A stretch of 64,000 nt of DNA, from assembly GCA_010672825.2 (NCBI GenBank), contig JAAHFU020000001.1, positions 2,418,001 to 2,482,000 of the forward strand, given 5' to 3'. Under the pieces are notes generated by a model. The model ran no database searches and had not been told where the DNA came from. It saw only the letters and a list, made by a program, of their open reading frames with translations. Made by a program: the position numbers and the translations under genes. Source of the stretch: Leptolyngbya sp. SIO1E4. GTDB taxonomy: Bacteria; Cyanobacteriota; Cyanobacteriia; Phormidesmidales; Phormidesmidaceae. Shown piece after piece: positions 1-9,051 of the stretch (positions are counted from its first letter, which is position 1; every line of letters starts with the position of its first letter).

Positions 1-356
1 TGTCTTGCGTTGAGCCTTGGCAAGCCCAAGGGACGTTGTTTGCCCGCATTTTGCCCTCACCCCCAGCCCTAGCCGCTGCCCTAGCGGCTGGATTTACCCC
101 AGATCGCATCATTGCGTTGCGTCCGCCGATGAGTGCCCCGTTGGAAAAAGCCCTATGGCAACAGTGGCGCATTACCCAGGTTGTCACCAAAGCCTCGGGT
201 CTGGCGGGTGGAGAAGACCGGAAGCTGGCGATCGCGGCTGAGCTGGGTGTCCGCCTAATTCGATTGGCCCGTCCGCCGGTGTGCTATCCAGCCCAGACGG
301 ATTGCCTGGAGGTAGCGACTGAGTTTGCCTTGAACCCCATCAGCAAGGATGGTTGA
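1..356 (+). CDS. cobK: Precorrin-6A reductase (CobK/CbiJ), C-terminal part
   Basis: The reading frame is open through the left edge (first full codon at 3), so only the C-terminal ~117 residues are present. The visible part carries the family's C-terminal signature: VVTKASGLAGGEDRKL, then LGVRLIRLARPPVCYP. CobK/CbiJ reduces precorrin-6A (or its cobalt form) with NADPH in corrin-ring synthesis; the lysine and glycine-rich segment lies near the substrate and NADPH site in known members. A short GC hairpin with a T-run follows about 145 bp after the stop. No neighbouring cobalamin gene is visible to the right. The family call is fairly secure; whether the aerobic or anaerobic precursor is used cannot be told. 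Confidence 0.82.
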   Translation, partial: SCVEPWQAQGTLFARILPSPPALAAALAAGFTPDRIIALRPPMSAPLEKALWQQWRITQVVTKASGLAGGEDRKLAIAAELGVRLIRLARPPVCYPAQTDCLEVATEFALNPISKDG

Positions 357-500
357 TAGGGAACGGCTTGGTGCACGATAAAGCTGCCTGGTGCAATTGT
401 AAAAATTCCTTTGAGATTACCAGGATACCCCTGGTAATCGACAGAGGGCTTTGAGCAGACCTCTTTGGGGGGATTGACTAGCATTCCCTGGGGTAAAAAG

Positions 501-523
501 ACCCCCAAAAAAATGGGGGTTTT
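501..523 (+). terminator. Rho-independent-like terminator after cobK
   Basis: An ACCCCC/GGGGGT stem (501-506 with 515-520) encloses an A-rich loop and runs into TTTT. It lies between the cobK stop and the phosphatase gene, on the same strand. The short, all-GC stem makes this moderate evidence. Confidence 0.5.
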
Positions 524-640
524 CCACCCTCCGAATCTATGCGATCGCTTTCAGTGGGTAATGCTATGCTTAATCCCCAATATGCCCACTGAATTACTGA
601 ATACGGTGGGTGCAAATGCAGCCGTGCTTCTGGAGCGCCC

Positions 641-2092
641 ATGACCGCACTGCCTATACCGCCTGGCTCATCAAATTCGTCGGGTCAGGAGACCCGACCG
701 GAAGCAACCCCGGCGTTTGCGCTTAAAGAATTGGTTGCTCGTCTCCAGCGTGAACAGTTCAAAATTCAAGATCTCCTGAGCTCCCTTGGATTTGCCCTGC
801 GGAGCCTCAATAACTTAAATCAGTTTCTAGAACTCATCCCGATGATTGCGAGTCGGGTGACTGATGCTACCGGGGGGGCGCTGATTCTATTTCGTCCAGA
901 TGGTCAAATACGCCTTGAGAGACTGCACTGCCAAAGCGATGAGAGTTGTCAGGAAGTCAAAATGGCTTTAGAGGCTGCGACCCGGCAAGTCACAGCAGCG
1001 TTTTCCCCTTCTGGTAGTGAAGTTGCGATCGCCCGAACGGCGATGCTATCTCTGGATCGCTACGTTCATCGCTATCTTGGCGCTAGCTTTCAAATCTTTG
1101 GCACCGCCATTATTGTGCAAAACACAGAGCGGGGCCGTCTTTATGTGTTTAGTCGAGAAGCGGATTACGCCTGGACGGATACCCGGCAGAAGCTGGTGCG
1201 CTTGGTGGCTGACCAGACGGCTGTGGCCATTGAAAATGAAGAACTCACGGTGGCGCTTCGGAAGAAAGAGCGCTTAGGGCGAGAGCTCGAGATTGGCTCT
1301 GAGATTCAACTGCAGCTGTTACCTCGAACGTTTCCCAATATTGATGGAGTCGATTTAGCGGCGCGATGTCAGACTGCGAATCAGGTTGGCGGTGACTACT
1401 ATGACTTTATCCCGACGACCTATGAGCAAATTCGCCATCCAGAGTCCCAAGAATCGGGCTTATCTCCCTGGAGTTTCGCCGTTGGGGATGTGATGGGTAA
1501 AGGAGTGCCTGCTGGGTTAATCATGACCATGCTGCGAGGGATGCTGCGGGCTGAAGTCATGCATAGTTATTCAGCGGCCCAAATTTTGCATCATCTCAAC
1601 CATGTCATGCATATCGATTTGGAAAACTCCAGTCGTTTTGTGACGTTGTTTTACGGTGAATACAACCCGAAGACGCGCACGCTGTCATACAGCAATGCTG
1701 CCCACAACCCGCCCCTGCTCTGGCGAGCCGCGACTAACGCCGTTAGCCGGTTAGATACGGTCGGTATGTTGTTGGGGTTAGATATCGACACGTCTTACTA
1801 TGAAGAGCAGGTTCAGCTCAATCCTGGGGATACCATCCTCTACTACACAGATGGGTTTACCGATGCTGCCAATGCTAAAGGCGCGCGCTTTGATGAAGAC
1901 AATTTAATCAATGCCCTCAAGTGGGCCTGTCGGAACCGCAACTCTGCCCAGGAGATTTTGGACTATCTGTTTGATATGCTGCAGCGTTTTGTGGGCCGCG
2001 ATCGCCATACGGATGACGATGTAACTGTGGTGGTGATGCGGGTTAAACCTGAGCTACAGCTGAATCTCTTCAATCAAATTAATGATGGCTAA
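641..2092 (+). CDS. GAF-domain PP2C (SpoIIE/RsbU-type) serine phosphatase
   Basis: A 483-residue soluble protein. Residues ~40-205 look like a GAF sensory domain with a following helix; residues ~235-470 are a SpoIIE/PP2C phosphatase domain. The metal-binding acidic residues are all present: GGDYYDF (D252), GDVMGKG (D283), YTDGFTDA (D404) and DDDVTVVV (D458-460), so it should be active. Such enzymes dephosphorylate anti-anti-sigma factors in partner-switching signalling; the GAF domain would set activity by an unknown ligand. No anti-sigma or STAS partner gene is adjacent, so the target is unknown. The start is the first ATG after a 280-bp intergenic stretch. There is no transmembrane segment, which makes it a cytosolic form. 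Confidence 0.88.
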   Translation: MTALPIPPGSSNSSGQETRPEATPAFALKELVARLQREQFKIQDLLSSLGFALRSLNNLNQFLELIPMIASRVTDATGGALILFRPDGQIRLERLHCQSDESCQEVKMALEAATRQVTAAFSPSGSEVAIARTAMLSLDRYVHRYLGASFQIFGTAIIVQNTERGRLYVFSREADYAWTDTRQKLVRLVADQTAVAIENEELTVALRKKERLGRELEIGSEIQLQLLPRTFPNIDGVDLAARCQTANQVGGDYYDFIPTTYEQIRHPESQESGLSPWSFAVGDVMGKGVPAGLIMTMLRGMLRAEVMHSYSAAQILHHLNHVMHIDLENSSRFVTLFYGEYNPKTRTLSYSNAAHNPPLLWRAATNAVSRLDTVGMLLGLDIDTSYYEEQVQLNPGDTILYYTDGFTDAANAKGARFDEDNLINALKWACRNRNSAQEILDYLFDMLQRFVGRDRHTDDDVTVVVMRVKPELQLNLFNQINDG

Positions 2093-2204
2093 GGGGATGC
2101 AGCCTCGGTAGGCAAAAGTTGCAATGTTGCAATACTGAAATACTCTGGCAAGACAGGGGGTATGCTTCAATGCATACAACGTCTGAGTGAAAGAGTTTGT
2201 ATTT

Positions 2205-2465
2205 ATGATGCCCCCCTCTTCTTCACCCACACTTTCCCTAGCGAACGGTTGGGAGCCCCTCTCAGCCTCATCCCCGTTGCAGTTACCCAGTTCTGCTGCG
2301 GTGACGCGTCAACATACAGCCACGATTGTGGCCCAATTTGACCAAGATGTTCTGGGAGATATCAGCGGTGCCTTCAAGAACTTTGTGGATTCGGGCCAGA
2401 TTTGGGCGCTTGTGATTGGCATTGTGATTGGCTATGTAATCCGCGGAATTACGACCTATAAATAG
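2205..2465 (+). CDS. Small single-span membrane protein of unknown function
   Basis: 86 residues from the ATG at 2205; an in-frame GTG at 2187 would add six residues, but the ATG has the better spacing from AAAGAG. The first ~45 residues are Ser/Pro-rich and low complexity. The last ~40 contain a conserved-looking part, [16 protein letters not shown], followed by one hydrophobic helix ([16 protein letters not shown]) and a very short basic tail. It ends 25 bp before argH on the same strand and may share its transcript. I recognise no named family. The membrane helix with its GxxxGxxxR face suggests a small subunit or oligomerising peptide; that is inference only. Confidence 0.6.
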   Translation: MMPPSSSPTLSLANGWEPLSASSPLQLPSSAAVTRQHTATIVAQFDQDVLGDISGAFKNFVDSGQIWALVIGIVIGYVIRGITTYK

Positions 2466-2490
2466 GGCATGGCATTCTAGAAAGGGTCTT

Positions 2491-3906
2491 GTGTTTACGG
2501 AGAGTGTCAGCCCGGTGAGTTTTCATGCCCCCAAAACCTGGAGTCAACGGTTCGAGTCGGCGTTGCATCCTGCGATCGCAGCCTTTAATGCCAGCATTTC
2601 ATTCGATATCGAACTGTTGGAATACGACCTGACCGGATCTCAAGCTCATGCTCGAATGCTGGCCAAAACTGGCATTATCTCTCCTGAAGACGGAGAAACC
2701 TTGATTAAAGGATTAGAGCAAATTCGCCAGGAGTATCGTGAAGGCAAGTTTACGCCCACCATTGAGGATGAAGACGTCCACTTCGCGGTGGAGCATCGCC
2801 TCGTAGAACTGGTGGGAGATGTGGGTAAAAAGCTGCACACAGCTCGCTCGCGCAATGATCAGGTGGGCACTGATACGCGTCTTTACCTGCGGGATCAAAT
2901 TGATGCCCTGAAAGTGCAGGTACGCACTTATCAGCAAGCGTTGCTCAGTCAAGCAGAGCACCACGTGGAAACGTTGATTCCTGGCTATACGCACTTGCAG
3001 CGTGCCCAGCCGCTGAGCCTGGCCCATCATCTGCTGGCCTATTTTGAAATGGCCCAACGAGATTGGGAGCGTTTAGACGATGTCCGCCGACGGGTCAACA
3101 TTTCTCCCCTCGGGTGTGGTGCTTTGGCCGGAACCACATTTCCCATCGATCGCGCTTACTCTGCAGAGTTATTAGGGTTTGAACACATCTATCGCAATAG
3201 TCTAGATGGGGTCAGCGATCGCGATTTTGCCATCGAATTTACTGCGGCTGCCAGCTTAATCTTGATGCATTTGTCCCGACTGTCAGAGGAAATGATTCTC
3301 TGGGCCTCGGAGGAATTTGGCTTCGTGACCCTCAAAGATAGCTGTGCGACCGGATCTAGCATCATGCCCCAGAAGAAAAACCCGGATGTCCCTGAACTGG
3401 TACGGGGCAAGACCGGTCGGGTGTTTGGTCATCTCCAGAGTCTGTTGGTGATGATGAAAGGCCTGCCCATGGCCTACAACAAGGATTTGCAAGAAGATAA
3501 AGAACCCCTATTTGACACCGTGAAAACCGTCCAAGATTGCCTGGCTGCGATGACCATTCTGCTGGATGAAGGCATTCAGTTTCGCCCAGACCGTCTCTCA
3601 GCAGCGGTTGCCGCTGATTTTTCCAACGCGACGGATGTGGCTGATTATCTGGTGACAAAGGGTGTCCCGTTTCGGGAGGCCTACAATCTGGTGGGGCGAG
3701 TTGTTAAACAAAGTTTGGCCGCTAACAAACTGCTGAAAGACTTGACCTTAGACGAGTGGCAGACTTTGCATCCGGCCTTTGCAGCCGATATCTATGACGC
3801 GATCGCCCCCCACCAGGTGGTTGCTGCTCGCAATAGCTCAGGGGGGACTGGCTTTGATCAGGTGCGTCAGGCCCTGCTAGGGGCTCGTCAGACGCTGTTA
3901 GAGTGA
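2491..3906 (+). CDS. argH: Argininosuccinate lyase
   Basis: 471 residues, the usual length. The enzyme cleaves argininosuccinate to arginine and fumarate, the last step of arginine synthesis. The fumarase/aspartase superfamily motifs are present in order: [13 protein letters not shown] near residue 115, the catalytic-base region [10 protein letters not shown] with H168, and the flexible signature loop [12 protein letters not shown] at 288-299 carrying the catalytic serine. The start is a GTG at 2491; the family usually begins a few residues before the TWSQRFE segment seen here, which supports it. It lies 25 bp downstream of a small membrane-protein gene. Other arg genes are not in the window, as is usual in cyanobacteria where they are scattered. 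Confidence 0.96.
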   Translation: MFTESVSPVSFHAPKTWSQRFESALHPAIAAFNASISFDIELLEYDLTGSQAHARMLAKTGIISPEDGETLIKGLEQIRQEYREGKFTPTIEDEDVHFAVEHRLVELVGDVGKKLHTARSRNDQVGTDTRLYLRDQIDALKVQVRTYQQALLSQAEHHVETLIPGYTHLQRAQPLSLAHHLLAYFEMAQRDWERLDDVRRRVNISPLGCGALAGTTFPIDRAYSAELLGFEHIYRNSLDGVSDRDFAIEFTAAASLILMHLSRLSEEMILWASEEFGFVTLKDSCATGSSIMPQKKNPDVPELVRGKTGRVFGHLQSLLVMMKGLPMAYNKDLQEDKEPLFDTVKTVQDCLAAMTILLDEGIQFRPDRLSAAVAADFSNATDVADYLVTKGVPFREAYNLVGRVVKQSLAANKLLKDLTLDEWQTLHPAFAADIYDAIAPHQVVAARNSSGGTGFDQVRQALLGARQTLLE

Positions 3907-4005
3907 TTGAGCTTTCAGCTGCCATGAACGATGAACCCTCTGATGGCTGACTCTGGCCTCTGAGGTCTGCGCTCTCCGATTCCCCATTCCATTGCTTTCC
4001 CTGCC

Positions 4006-5223
4006 ATGTCTATTTCCCTGTGCATGATTGTTAAAGATGAGGCCAAGAACTTGCCGCGCTGTCTGGAAAGCGTGCAAGGCTGTGTCGATGAAATGATTGT
4101 GTTTGACACAGGCTCTCAAGACGAGACAATCGCTATCGCGCAGGAGATGGGGGCTCAGGTGGAGACCATTGAGTGGACCCAGGATTTTGCGGCTGCGCGC
4201 AATCAGGCGCTCGAAAAAGTTACAGGAGACTGGGTGCTGGTGCTAGATGCGGATGAAACTCTCACGGCAGGGGGCCGGGCAGTGCTGAACCAGATCCGAG
4301 CGGCTAAGACGCTAGGGGAGCATGCTCTAGACTCAGTTCTCGTGGTCAATCTATTACGCTATGAGCTGAATGCCGATCAGGCACCTTACTCAGCCGTGTC
4401 GCGGTTGTTTCGCAACCGTTCTGATCTGCGATTTAAGCGACCTTATCACGAAACAATAGATGACAGCGCTATTGCCGTCATGGAGGCAGAACCCCAGTGG
4501 CAGATTGTTCTGTGGCCAGAGGTGGCCTTGCAACATACCGGCTATGAAGCGGAGGAGATTGCTCTACGAGACAAATTTACCCGCGCCGAAACTATCATGG
4601 CCGCCTACTTGGAACAGCATCCTGATGATGCCTACGTTTGCAACAAGTTAGGGGCGCTATATGGCCGGTCTGGGGATTGGGAAAAAGGGCGATCGCTCCT
4701 AGAACGGGGCTTGGCCTCCGTTAAGGCGGATCCTTACACCAGCTATGAACTGCATTACCATTTGGGTCTCGCCGATCGCAGAGCAAGTCAGCTCGAGTCT
4801 GCGATCGAGCACTATAGCGCAGCCTTGGCACAGCCTGTGCCTGATGTTGTGAAAGTGGGTGCTTATATTAATTTGGGCAGCTTACGGCAAGCCCAACAAG
4901 ATTTTCTGGGGGCGGTGAAGCAGTTTGAGCAGGCAACACACGTGGCCCCAAACTTTGCAATGGCCTACTTTAACCTGGGCACTGCGCACCGAGCGCAGGG
5001 CTATTTGGATCCGGCTATTGCCGCTTACCAGCAGGCGATTGCCCTGGATCCTTCCTATGCCGAAGCCTATCAAAATTTGGGGGTAGCCCTGTTCAAACTG
5101 GGGCAATTGCCCGAGAGTTTAATCGCGTTTCAACGGGCGATCGCCCTCTACCAAAAAACTAACCCTTCAGAGGCTCGGCGTCTACAGCAAGGCATCCGAA
5201 GCTTAGGGCTGCAGCCGCGTTAG
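4006..5223 (+). CDS. Family-2 glycosyltransferase with C-terminal TPR repeats
   Basis: 405 residues. Residues 1-~95 are a GT-A glycosyltransferase-2 core: SLCMIVKDEAKNLPRCL at the start, then FDTGSQDET and WVLVLDADET with the D81-x-D83 metal/nucleotide-sugar site. The middle (RNRSDLRFKRPYHETI) matches the SunS/WaaE-like subgroup of GT2. Residues ~200-395 hold TPR units, the clearest being the two FAMAYFNLGTAHRAQG and YAEAYQNLGVALFKLG repeats near residues 310-370. The TPR part probably mediates protein contacts. The acceptor is unknown; similar fusions modify lipids, peptides or glycans. The gene stands alone between argH and a convergent hypothetical gene. Confidence 0.85.
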   Translation: MSISLCMIVKDEAKNLPRCLESVQGCVDEMIVFDTGSQDETIAIAQEMGAQVETIEWTQDFAAARNQALEKVTGDWVLVLDADETLTAGGRAVLNQIRAAKTLGEHALDSVLVVNLLRYELNADQAPYSAVSRLFRNRSDLRFKRPYHETIDDSAIAVMEAEPQWQIVLWPEVALQHTGYEAEEIALRDKFTRAETIMAAYLEQHPDDAYVCNKLGALYGRSGDWEKGRSLLERGLASVKADPYTSYELHYHLGLADRRASQLESAIEHYSAALAQPVPDVVKVGAYINLGSLRQAQQDFLGAVKQFEQATHVAPNFAMAYFNLGTAHRAQGYLDPAIAAYQQAIALDPSYAEAYQNLGVALFKLGQLPESLIAFQRAIALYQKTNPSEARRLQQGIRSLGLQPR

Positions 5224-5229
5224 ACAATG

Positions 5230-5265
5230 CTGGTGAATCATTCTGGACTGGCGAATCATTCTGGA
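5230..5265. repeat. 18-bp tandem duplication
   Basis: Two adjacent 18-mers (5230-5247 and 5248-5265) differ at one base. They sit between the convergent glycosyltransferase and the 5256-5696 gene, and the stop codon of the latter lies inside the second unit. Confidence 0.85.
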
Positions 5266-5696
5266 TCTGAAACTGGTCGATGAGCCAGATGGGTTTTGAG
5301 CAGGTCGCTGACGGCAGACAGGACAAGATCTTCAGGTCGCTGGGCTAAAATCGCCTGAACCGATGCCACAAGGGACCAGTTAATCCCCTCACCATCGCGA
5401 ATGGTTTTACTGGCCGCGTAGTAGGCCACGTCAGGGGGGACGTCCAATTCGTCGGTTTCCCCCGTTTGTAATTGAGATTGGGGATGACGCCAGGAAACCA
5501 CTTTGCCGCGCAGGGTGATTTGTAACCAGGTGATAGCATCCCCGGTTTGCTCGATGGTTACATCGAAGTACGGCTCGTTACCCTGATACCAAAGTCGTCG
5601 TTTACCGGAGGACGCTGCCCCAGATTTCATGAGATCGGGGTTGATCTGTCGCAAAGATGCACCGAGGGTCGCAATCTCAGACTCATCAAGTTTCAT
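5256..5696 (-). CDS. Conserved hypothetical protein (unrecognised family)
   Basis: 146 residues from the ATG at 5696; a TTG two codons upstream is possible but the ATG is preceded by AAAGAG at good spacing. The protein is soluble, with alternating beta-rich segments (RRLWYQGNEPYFDVTIEQ, ITWLQITLRGKVVSWRH) followed by a helical C-terminal half (DVAYYAASKTIRDGEG; VASVQAILAQRPEDLVLSAVSDLLKTH). No cofactor motif or signal peptide is visible. The gene is convergent with the glycosyltransferase. Codon usage and base composition match the core genes, so it is probably a normal cyanobacterial protein rather than an acquired one. I assign no function. Confidence 0.65.
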   Translation of the reverse strand: MKLDESEIATLGASLRQINPDLMKSGAASSGKRRLWYQGNEPYFDVTIEQTGDAITWLQITLRGKVVSWRHPQSQLQTGETDELDVPPDVAYYAASKTIRDGEGINWSLVASVQAILAQRPEDLVLSAVSDLLKTHLAHRPVSDPE

Positions 5697-6077
5697 ACTC
5701 AACTCTTTCGGGAACTAACAATGATTTTTCCTGGTTTAGGAGAGGGCTCACCTACGAGGGCGGCCATCGATTTTGGAGTCTGCGCCCCATATCGGTAAAA
5801 CATGCAACGCATCTTCATGTCAGTGTTTGATGAAAGGCTCGGATATTGTTGAACGCGTTAGCGCTTGGGTCAATGTCTACCTGAGACTTAATTCCACTCC
5901 TAGAAAGAAACCCATGGCTGGGGGTTGGTTCCTCAGACTTCAATAGGTATCCATAATTCTTTTTTTCAAGGTAATTCTGCTGATATCCGGGGAGAAGCAA
6001 AAAGGGACGCACCTTGACGTCCCTCTAGGATAAATCAGTAGAGACGCGTTGTATCGCATCTCTAGTAAAGCGATTGA
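5697..6077. other. Gene-free stretch with two hairpin elements
   Basis: The stretch lies upstream of the 5256-5696 gene and downstream of desA. It holds a GGGACG/CGTCCC hairpin (6004-6009 with 6018-6023) and a 26-bp hairpin repeat (6039-6064) immediately before the desA stop. Either could end the desA transcript. No convincing ORF was found. Confidence 0.6.
6039..6064 (+). repeat. 26-bp TAGAGACGCG hairpin repeat, copy 1
   Basis: TAGAGACGCG, a 6-base loop, then CGCATCTCTA: a 10-bp stem with one mismatch. The same structure and length occur at 26983-27008. Such short palindromes are commonly scattered in cyanobacterial intergenic DNA. This copy starts 14 bp past the desA stop and may help end that transcript. 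Confidence 0.7.
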
Positions 6078-7130
6078 CTACCGTAAGTTTTGAAAGGAGC
6101 AATAAGCGTCCTTGGCATCATAGAGATGGCATTGGCCGACAATTTGAGTCATCAGTTGCCAATTGAACCGGCGCAGATGGATATGTTGGCCCCAGTGAGT
6201 CATGAGGCTCTGATGGGCCTGACGCAGGTTATAAGACGGGATCGCCACTGAGATATGGTGGGGAACGTGAACGTTAATGTCGTGACAGAGCACTTCGACC
6301 CATTTGGGATAGGTGCAGTGAACGGTGCCTGCTAGTTGAGCCGGTACAGCTGCCCATTCAGGTTCTGGATGGAACTGAATTTCAGGGATTGTATGGTGAA
6401 CCAGGGTAAAGGTGCTCATCCAGAAGTGATAGCCTAACCACGGCATCAGCCAGAATTTTACAATGCCCCAAAGACCAATCGTGGCGTACAGCGTGGGGAA
6501 TGCGATCGCAGCAAAAATAGCCACTACTGCGATTGAAATTTTGACGTTTTTGCGATCGCGAACAGCAAAATTGTTCAGATTGAAGTGCAGGTTTGCCCAA
6601 TGCGCAATGGAAGCCACCCACCAGAAAGGCCCCCGAAAGCCCCGGTAAAAGAACTGCAGCCATAGGGGAGCAGCTTTAAAATTTTCTACCGTCCAAGGCT
6701 CCCAAGCATTATCGACATGGAGCTTATTGGTATTGACATGGTGATGGTCATGGAGAAGCCGCCAGCTATGGAACGGATAAATCAAAGGCATCATCATCAC
6801 ATGGCCGACCCAATCATTAACCCAGCGCTGCTTGGCAAAGGAGCGGTGGCCGCAATCATGGCCGATGACGAAAAGGCCGGTTACAGCTGTGCCTGTGAAA
6901 AACCAAGCAACTGGGAGTAAGAACCAAGGAGAAATGGCGATCATGCCGTAGCCGATGGCAACTGCCAACAGCGTTGTCAGCACAGACACGCCAGCCTTAC
7001 GCCAGCTTTTTTCAAAACAGGATTTAGGAATCGTCCGAACAACGTCACTGATTCTTAAATCGCTTAGCCCCGATGGTGCATCTGAAAGTGTAGATGCTGC
7101 CGCAGAAGAAGATGGAATCGTAGCAGTCAT
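6078..7130 (-). CDS. desA: Acyl-lipid delta-12 fatty acid desaturase
   Basis: 350 residues from the ATG at 7130, chosen over an upstream start at 7184 because GAGG stands 6 bp before it and the family begins close to this point. The three histidine boxes of membrane di-iron desaturases are intact: HDCGH (91-95), HDHHH (127-131) and [10 protein letters not shown] (283-292). The wording around them ([35 protein letters not shown]) is that of cyanobacterial DesA, which puts the second double bond at carbon 12 of 18:1 on membrane glycerolipids using ferredoxin. Hydrophobic segments near 50-90 and 200-240 give the expected membrane topology. DesA genes are typically cold-induced; no regulatory element was identified here. 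Confidence 0.92.
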   Translation of the reverse strand: MTATIPSSSAAASTLSDAPSGLSDLRISDVVRTIPKSCFEKSWRKAGVSVLTTLLAVAIGYGMIAISPWFLLPVAWFFTGTAVTGLFVIGHDCGHRSFAKQRWVNDWVGHVMMMPLIYPFHSWRLLHDHHHVNTNKLHVDNAWEPWTVENFKAAPLWLQFFYRGFRGPFWWVASIAHWANLHFNLNNFAVRDRKNVKISIAVVAIFAAIAFPTLYATIGLWGIVKFWLMPWLGYHFWMSTFTLVHHTIPEIQFHPEPEWAAVPAQLAGTVHCTYPKWVEVLCHDINVHVPHHISVAIPSYNLRQAHQSLMTHWGQHIHLRRFNWQLMTQIVGQCHLYDAKDAYCSFQNLR

Positions 7131-7697
7131 TAATCGCCTCAAATAACAGGCAGACTTTTGTAAGCACGCTGATGCAACAAACACCGCCCTTTTCCATAAT
7201 TCCCACTGGAATTTTGTTGGTTTGAACAGTGTCGCTATAAGGGCTTTCTCTAATCAAAATAGAGAGCAGCGAGAAAAAGCTCAAAAAGTCTGAAACACAA
7301 ACCTAATTAGTGTATCGCAGAGTGTAGAGCTACATCATGCTTGCCCAACGTCAAATTAGATATTTTTGAGGTATGGGCCATAAATACTTTAGTAATTCTG
7401 ATGGAATTTCAGACTAAAGCAACTCAGATGTTTGCTATTTGGTGAGTCGACAAATGTGTAAAGAACCGGCACAGGCTAACTGTTTAGGTGCATGCATAAA
7501 AAGTTGGCTTGGTCAACTAGCCCTCGTACTTCGACAATCACTCGGGGATTGGCGATTTTTATGTTGAGGTAAGTATCCCCTTCGCTGCCAGCGGTGATGA
7601 AAAATATAGGGGGATGGGTGAAGCCGATGACGACAAGAGGTACAAGGGATCCCCAAGTATTCTTCCCAAATGCCCTGCCTATGTATCGCAGATGTGT
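7131..7697. other. Gene-free stretch, desA upstream region
   Basis: Holds the promoter and 5' leader of desA (minus strand) and the 3' side of the methyltransferase-like gene. AT-rich, with no convincing ORF, hairpin or repeat. Confidence 0.5.
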
Positions 7698-8573
7698 TTA
7701 ATCGGTGATTTTGAGTGATGTTGCCAGCGTTTTATAAGACGCAGTATGGCCTGCGAAATATCCAGAAAGATAATATCTGGCAGGTTCGTAATGGTTCTCA
7801 GCTGTAAAAGGCTCTAGAAATTGATCGGAGACAAGTTCTTTGCGGACAAAGAAAGCATTGACCCCGGATAAATTGCAGCCGACGAGATAATAGTCTTTCT
7901 TCCTTAAATGCGTCTCAAGGAACTTGAGAGAAGCTCCATGGCAGTCATCTTTTTCCCAGGCATGTATTTCGTCATATTCCATACAATAGAGGATTGGCGG
8001 CGTGAATTTTGCATTATATTCGATGACAATCACTCTGGGCGTAATACAGGTGATGGCATCAAGGATGTGATAATCGTTGCCGTCGATATCTATAGATAAT
8101 AGATCAACCTCATGGGATTTTAAATTAGAAGAAATGAGCTGATTAATATTGCCTCTAGTGATGAAAGATTGAACCGTTTTTAATTGCCCACTGTCTATGA
8201 TTTTAGTAAAATGCTTTTTAATTTTACGGATAGACCGAGACGAAGCATCTATCCATAAACCCTGCCAGTCATCAAATAGAAGGGAAAGGGTGTTGTTTTC
8301 TAGCCCATTCCCAATGCCAAATTCTATAAATGTTTTATTGGTGACGCCGATGCGGTTAAAGATTTCTCGAATAATGCCATCTTCATCACTTTGAGAATAT
8401 ACTTTATCTCCAAATGGAATCAGACTTTTAGGGTTCTGATATCGATGATGTTCTCTCAGACGATCGATCTCTTGAATGATCGGAATGTGTTTGACCCGAT
8501 TGCGGACAATCAGACTATAGTTGATTTTTTGAATGGTGGGATTAAAAAGCTGTTTTAGTCTGTTAAGTGCCAT
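7698..8573 (-). CDS. Class I SAM-dependent methyltransferase-like protein (FkbM-related)
   Basis: 291 residues with an ATG start. The Rossmann-type methyltransferase pattern is visible: FIEFGIGNGLENNTLSLL as motif I, GLWIDASSRSIRKIKKHF as motif II, and DLLSIDIDGNDYHILDAI as motif IV, followed by ITPRVIVIEYNAKF. This arrangement resembles FkbM-type O-methyltransferases and proteins found in glycan or natural-product clusters. The N-terminal ~60 residues and the C-terminal ~60 do not match anything I know. The gene is noticeably more AT-rich than its neighbours and has AAA/AAT/ATA-rich codon use, which suggests horizontal acquisition. It lies downstream of, and on the same strand as, the DUF6492 and cyclase genes but is separated by 478 bp, so co-transcription is uncertain. 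Confidence 0.6.
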   Translation of the reverse strand: MALNRLKQLFNPTIQKINYSLIVRNRVKHIPIIQEIDRLREHHRYQNPKSLIPFGDKVYSQSDEDGIIREIFNRIGVTNKTFIEFGIGNGLENNTLSLLFDDWQGLWIDASSRSIRKIKKHFTKIIDSGQLKTVQSFITRGNINQLISSNLKSHEVDLLSIDIDGNDYHILDAITCITPRVIVIEYNAKFTPPILYCMEYDEIHAWEKDDCHGASLKFLETHLRKKDYYLVGCNLSGVNAFFVRKELVSDQFLEPFTAENHYEPARYYLSGYFAGHTASYKTLATSLKITD

Positions 8574-8855
8574 AAAACTATGATTCCCTTAATGACTAAC
8601 GGCTTTGAATTTAGCGAAGTGAACTCACGCGATAGAAAAATATGATGGGCAATCTGTTTGCTATGGCAGACAGACTGAACGTGACCCGTCATGATAGTAA
8701 AGTCAAATGTCTGATCTCAAAACGATGTTGAAATTTCTTCATACGTGAGCCTGCTCAAACAATCAGCCCTTGAATGAGTAAAGATTGCGATCGCCCTTTT
8801 GCCCAAAACACCTTATGGGCTATCCAGATGCCGATAGCTATCGAAATGACTTTTA

Positions 8856-8944
8856 TATAGCCTTGTTCAGTTGAGTCCAGTACATCTGGGTCAGGATAGG
8901 GTTTAGGGTCTAGGGTGTGCTTGATTAGCCTTCATATCGCTATA
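8856..8944 (+). repeat. Dispersed TATAGC-end element, copy 1 (89 bp, variant)
   Basis: It starts TATAGCCTTGTTCAG and ends CGCTATA, and shares GAGTCCAGTACATCTGGGTC with the 43927 copy. It is 7 bp shorter than full-length copies and its G-rich core has three clean GGG tracts in a row rather than four. Confidence 0.85.
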
Positions 8945-8969
8945 GATATTCTTACAGGGACAATAAATT

Positions 8970-9003
8970 CCTGTAGGGACGGCATCCTGGCTGCCCCTAC
9001 AGG
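8970..9003 (-). terminator. Hairpin downstream of the DUF6492 gene
   Basis: CCTGTAGGG on the left pairs with CCCTACAGG on the right, with imperfect pairing further in. It lies ~50 bp past the stop of the gene ending at 9052. There is no strong T-run, so it may be a dispersed hairpin repeat that also stops transcription. Confidence 0.4.
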
Positions 9004-9051
9004 AAAAGGCGCTAAACAATCAAGCGTGGCGATTGGTGATCTGACGAGGCT

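Larger units (their letters stand above)
8574..9051. other. Gene-free stretch with dispersed element and hairpin
   Basis: Contains a shortened copy of the 96-bp dispersed element (8856-8944) and a hairpin at 8970-9003. The remainder would hold the promoter of the methyltransferase-like gene. No ORF is supported. Confidence 0.6.

Noticed and set aside
2100-2175. Possible tenth copy of the dispersed element (GGCAAGACAGGGGGTATGCTTCAATGCAT-like region)
   Set aside because: Only short fragments match and neither end is present.
5815-6012. 65-codon minus-strand ORF
   Set aside because: Low-complexity, overlaps hairpin repeats, no start signal.
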